Positions 59,785 to 64,000 of a DNA stretch of 64,000 nt are shown here, one piece after another. The translations under genes and the position numbers were made by a program. The stretch covers positions 37,896,001-37,960,000 of the forward strand of contig NC_056760.1 in NCBI RefSeq assembly GCF_018687715.1, in the 5' to 3' direction. The notes beneath the pieces were generated by a model, which saw only the letters and a list, made by a program, of their open reading frames with translations, ran no database searches and was not told the origin of the DNA. This DNA is from Carya illinoinensis (Eukaryota; Streptophyta; Magnoliopsida; Fagales; Juglandaceae). The number at the start of each line of letters is the position of its first letter. Positions within the stretch are counted from its first letter, which is position 1.

Positions 59785-60070
59785 ATGATTTGAGTGAAAT
59801 TAATTTATTAAATTTTGAGAAATGAAAAAGAAAAACTAAATAAAAATATTATAAAATTAAAAAATTGTTTGAATATAATTTTTTTAATATAGTTTTTGTT
59901 TTGAAGTTTGTAAATATTGTATTGCTTTTTATGTTTAAATATTGTTTAGATAATGATAGATAAAAAAATTAAAAATTAAAAAATATTTTATGTTTCAATA
60001 ATATTTGAAAATAATATTATAAAAAAAATTTAAAATTTTTAAAATTCTTATAATATCCAAACGAGTCCTA
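59785..60070. mobile_element. Diverged copy of the GAGATGAG MITE family
   Basis: Shares ACTAAATAAAAATATTATAA, TTTGAATATAATTTTTTTAA and an ATATCCAAACGAGTCC right end with other family members. The left terminus is eroded. Confidence 0.5.
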
Positions 60071-60207
60071 ACTACATCTAGCCTTGATTTAAATTGAATA
60101 CCTTCAGCCTCATATTGATTGTCCATCCAATTCAACAAAAATAGCCGCATCCCAACCATGGGCCACAAGCTTCGAGGACTAATACTCTAAAAACCAATTT
60201 GAAAGGC

Positions 60208-60402
60208 TTAGGTCTGGTTTAGGTTCAAAAATGAGATGAAATGATTTTAGATAAAATAAAAAATAAAAATTAAATAAAATATTGTTATTATTATTTTGAG
60301 ATTGGAAAATATTGAATTGTTTATTATATTTTGTGTAAAAATTTAATAAAGTTGTAATAATAAAATAAAATAAAACACTTTCTAAATCCAAACAAGACTT
60401 TA
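60208..60402. mobile_element. Copy of the GAGATGAG MITE family
   Basis: Left end TTAGGTCTGGTTTAGG with AAAAATGAGATGAAATG, core TTGAATTGTTTATTATATTT and right end CTAAATCCAAACAAGACT match the family order. Confidence 0.65.
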
Positions 60403-61059
60403 AGCTTCTCGAAATTCTCTTTATTAAGAAAATTGTAGATTAAATTCCTAAGAGAATGTAACTTTTAGCTTGTAAATAGAAGAATTCATGAAGTTTGAGG
60501 CACCTATCCCCATCTAACTTAATCCTGATTTTGTATATACTTGCTAGTTTTGTTATTGTTAGGTGAAAATGTAATTTAACACCTACTTAATATTATTAAC
60601 ATGACAAATGTTTCAAGAAAATGTTTCATCCACAAAAGATATTTTATAAAATTAAATTAATATAGTTTGATATGATGAGTTGGACTATAAACCTTCTTAT
60701 TATAAAATAAATCTGACTTATCATGTATTATATCATGTATTCACGTTAAGTGTTAAATTTTGTATTTACTTTTGAAATATCCGGGAATGACATATCATTT
60801 ATGATATTTTAACAATTAAAAATTCATTTTTTGAACTATCTCTCACATCAAACTGTTGGTACATTGAAATGTTGGCTGGCCAAGCTTGACCGAAAAATGC
60901 TACCAAATCATACGCGACAAATGGTAGTGCCAACTTTTTTATAATTTTTTTACGACTTACTTTTAAATAAATAATTTTTATTTTTAAATAATGACAATTC
61001 TATAACCATGTTTTACAAAAATGCCATCCATTTAAATTAGTGTTGAAACAAATAGTTAT
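60403..61059. other. Intergenic DNA with no supported gene
   Basis: No coding frame or repeat boundary is evident before the LINE homology begins. Confidence 0.5.
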
Positions 61060-63685
61060 ATAAAAAGGTTATCACTTGGAGCAATAAACATTGTGATGGC
61101 ACTTACACAAAGGAAGGATTAGATAAGGTTGTTGCTAATCCACGATGGACAAATATAATTAAGAATTATTGGATAGAAGGTTTGGTGGCTAGGAACTCTG
61201 ATCACAAACCGATTCTGACGTGGTTTAGTGAGAAAAAGGAAGTAACTAGAAATGTGGAGAAGCTGTTTCGATATGAAGCAAAGTGGGAACTGGAGGAGGA
61301 TTGTGGTAACATTGTGCAAGCCAATTGGATCTTTGGTGTTAATCATGCTGTCTTATAAATAAGGTGCAAGAATTTCTTGAGAGATGTGGAAAGACACTTA
61401 GCTATGGAGCAAACAAAAAGACAAGAATAGGGGGAAGAAAATAAAAGAGTTGTTTGAAAAGTTGAAGTTGTTACAAGATAATGAAGATGTGCATAAGACG
61501 GCTCAAATAAAATACTTACAATCAAAGCTTGGGGTTTTATTGGAGCAAGAGGACATTAACTAGAGGTAAAGAGCTAAAAGAAATTGGTACAAAGTAGGAA
61601 ATAGAAATACTCGATTTTTTCATGCTTGTGCAATACAAAGGAAAAGGAAAAGGAAAAACACGATCAAACAGATTACTGATAATTCTGGAAGGGTTCTAAC
61701 AGAGGCTGAAGATATTGTAGATGCTTTAAGGGGTATTTTGAACATATATTTACCTCTTCTAGCCCATCACCAGCATCTATTGAAGAATGTTTGCATTCTA
61801 TGAAGGCTAGAGTAATTGAAGCTATGAATGATAAGCTAGAATTTGAATTCACAAGAGCACAAATAGATGCAACAATTAAACAAGTGGGACTTCTAAAATC
61901 CCCTGGTCTGGATGGCTTTGGTGCATGCTTTTTTCAAGCTCGTTGGAAAATTGGAGGAGATGATACCAGCAAAATAGTGCTTGACTTTCTGAATGGAGAG
62001 GGTATGCTTTCTTCCTTAAATTTTACTTATATTGTTTTAATTCCAAAACTCAAGAAATCTGTGAATGTGAGTTTCTTTAGACCTATTTCTTTATGTAATG
62101 TTTTGTATAAGATTATTTCTGAAGTATTAGCTAATAGATTGAGGATAGTGCTTCCTTTGATAATTTCTTGTAATCAAAGTGTCTTCTTCTCAGGGAGATT
62201 GATATCAAGCAATGTAATGATTGTTTATAAAATACTTCATTCCATGAAGACACGACAAAGAGGCAAGACTGGAAGTTTGGCTATGAAGCTTGATACATCT
62301 AAAGCTTACAATAGAGGGGAATTAGGCTTATTTGGAGGATGCTATGAGGAAATTGGGGTTCAAAGACAAGTGGATAAAGTTAATTATGGACTATGTAATA
62401 TTAGTTACCTATTCAGTTCTCATAAATGGAAAGCCTGGAGACATTATTTATCCTTCTAGAGGTTTGAGGCAAGGTGTCCATTTGTCTCCATTCTTGTTTA
62501 TCCTCTACGTTGAAGGACTGAGCTCAATGATATTTGTAATTGAGGAAAGAGGTGAAATCAGAAGGGAGTTAGTGAAAAGATGTGGAATTCGCATCAATCA
62601 TCTCATGTTTGCCAACGATTGCAACTTATTCTGTAGAGCAAGTGTCACTGAATGGCTGAAGCTTCAAGATATTCTGCATAAGTATGAGAAAGGGTCAAGC
62701 CAAGTGCAAAACAAACAAAAGTCTTCATTCTTTTTCAGCTTTAACACTAAAGACAATAAAAAGAGAAGCATCACAAAAGTAGCAGGTGGAGGAGTGTGTG
62801 GAAATTATGAAAACTATTTAGGGTGACCTGTCGTGGTGGGAATGTCAAAGTTTAAAGCTTTCAGGGGCATTAAGGATCGGATTTGGCAAAAGATTAGAAG
62901 TTAGAAAACCTCCTTTCTTTCCCAAGCTAGAAGGGAAGTGCGGATCAAGTCAATTTTGTATTTAGGCTACCAAAGAATCTGTGTCAGGAGATAACAACTA
63001 TGATCTCTAAATTCAAGTGGGGTACTAAGGAAGGTGAGGAAAAAATTCATCGGAGGAGTTAGAATAAAATGGAGGTTTCAAAAGCTAAGGGAGGTATGAG
63101 CTTTAGAAATCTGACTGCTTCACAACCTTGGTTTCACAAATTTTCTATGAGAATTATTTCAAAAACTGAAATATATCGGAGGCAAAGATGGGTAGAGGAC
63201 CTTCTTTAATATGGAGAAGTTTATGGTCTATATTGAAGATGTTGAAAGATGGACTAAGATGAAGGGTGGGAAATGGTAAAGATATTATTATTTGGGGACA
63301 TAAGTGGCTACATACACTATCAACCTTTTGTGTACAGTCGCTAGTTAAGCTACTAGATCAAGAGGCATAGGTAAAATAATTGATCAATAAAGAGGACTAT
63401 AGTTGGAAGGAAGACAAAATTATTGAGATTTTTTAGAAAGATGAGGTAGAACAAATTTGTAGTATTTATATTAGTAGCACTGGTGAGGCAGATAAGAGAT
63501 ATTGGGGTTTCACCTCAAATGGGATGTTCATAGTGAGAAGTGCATATTTCATTGCTATGAACTTGAGGAAGATGCAATAAGGTTAATCATCCACAAGGGG
63601 TGTGGTAGACAAGAGTTGGAAGAAAATATGGAGTATGAAGGTGCTTGGTGTGGTTAGGAATTTTATGTGGAAAGCTTGTCAAAAC
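61060..63685 (+). pseudogene. LINE (L1-type) endonuclease and reverse transcriptase pseudogene
   Basis: In order: the end of the endonuclease domain with the conserved NSDHKPILTWF (about 61197); a connecting region with stops; the reverse transcriptase start QVGLLKSPGLDGFGACFFQ (61880 on), FRPISLCNVLYKIISEVLAN, SGRLISSNVMI, and, after a frameshift near 62330, GLRQGVHLSPFLFILYVEGL. Next are the catalytic box as FANDCNLF (family FADD, so one Asp is lost), and, in further frames, KVSKAKGGMSFRNL-like sequence. Stops and frame changes are frequent, so it is dead. The 5' end (ORF1 and most of the endonuclease) is missing. Confidence 0.85.
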
Positions 63686-64000
63686 TGTTGAACCCAAAGT
63701 TTTAAATTTCGTATAATTATAAATCTACATATGGATTTTGATGATAACAAATGAATTCAAAAAATAAATGAGTCTCAAACTCAAGTTATCTACACAATGA
63801 AGTTAAGCACATCAAGGAACCAAGCATGAGCAAGAAGTGAATAAATTCACATTTAAGTTATAGAGTAATGTTGTAAATCTCTTAAAAATTTGAAATTAGG
63901 ATTAATGTTCAAAATTAATATTTTATCATAAAACATTAAAATACATTTTCTACATGTGCATGAATATTTTGAAAATTAAATTTGAAAATTTTGAAAGATG
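63686..64000 (+). repeat. Start of an LTR retrotransposon, running off the window
   Basis: LINE homology stops within the post-RT region (FMWKACQN) at TGTTGAACCCAAAGTTTTG, the kind of TGTTG start seen in plant copia LTRs, followed by GATTTTGATGATAACAAATG, a phrase I associate with such LTRs. The other end lies beyond 64000, so the element type is provisional. Confidence 0.5.

Overview
The window is a repeat-rich stretch of a nuclear plant genome, almost certainly from a woody eudicot. The evidence is AT-rich intergenic DNA, short GT-AG introns, long (AT)n and (GA)n tracts, and plant-type hAT, CACTA, Helitron, copia, LINE and TRIM elements. The dispersed element with GAGATGAGATGAG-like ends suggests Fagales (walnut, oak or hickory relatives), but that placement is from memory and weak. 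There is no bacterial content, CRISPR array, rRNA or tRNA.

Layout. 1-2.2 kb: a decayed hAT transposase split by a 1.1-kb non-autonomous hAT element with a perfect 8-bp target duplication. 3.5-7.6 kb, minus strand: the one clearly intact host gene, an eight-exon short-chain dehydrogenase of the TIC32-like group (322 aa). 8.5-11.2 kb: a hAT-like element and simple repeats. 11.7-14.0 kb: a fold-back Ty1/copia remnant (two inverted LTR-RNase H arms around reverse transcriptase) joined to a TRIM remnant. 16.2-19.7 kb: a non-autonomous Helitron carrying fragments of two sphingolipid genes (ORMDL and inositol phosphorylceramide synthase). 20.7-21.0 kb: an intact TRIM with a 5-bp target duplication. 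21-28.9 kb: non-coding, repeat-like DNA. 29.0-30.6 kb, minus strand: a neprosin-family (DUF239) pseudogene. 32.4-34.2 kb, minus strand: an LTR-retrotransposon gag/LTR remnant.

36.0-49.8 kb holds a complete 13.8-kb Helitron. It has a canonical 5' TC end, a 3' hairpin plus CTAG end, insertion between A and T, a Rep-helicase gene broken only by three nonsense codons, and an apparently intact nine-exon RPA1-like gene. Its two ends resemble those of the smaller 16.2-19.7-kb Helitron, so the two look like an autonomous-type element and a gene-capturing derivative of one family. 50.8-56.0 kb: a CACTA element with a 3-bp duplication that contains a small intact two-exon gene (59 aa). 56.5-58.6 kb: a LINE 3' remnant and an LTR relic related to the one near 32.4 kb. 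59.8-60.4 kb: MITE copies. 61.1-63.7 kb: a LINE reverse-transcriptase pseudogene cut by the start of another LTR that runs off the window.

The genes do not form a pathway; apart from the dehydrogenase, nearly everything recognisable is a transposable element or host sequence carried by one. Exon coordinates were read by hand from splice consensus, reading frame and remembered family sequence. No alignment or search was run.
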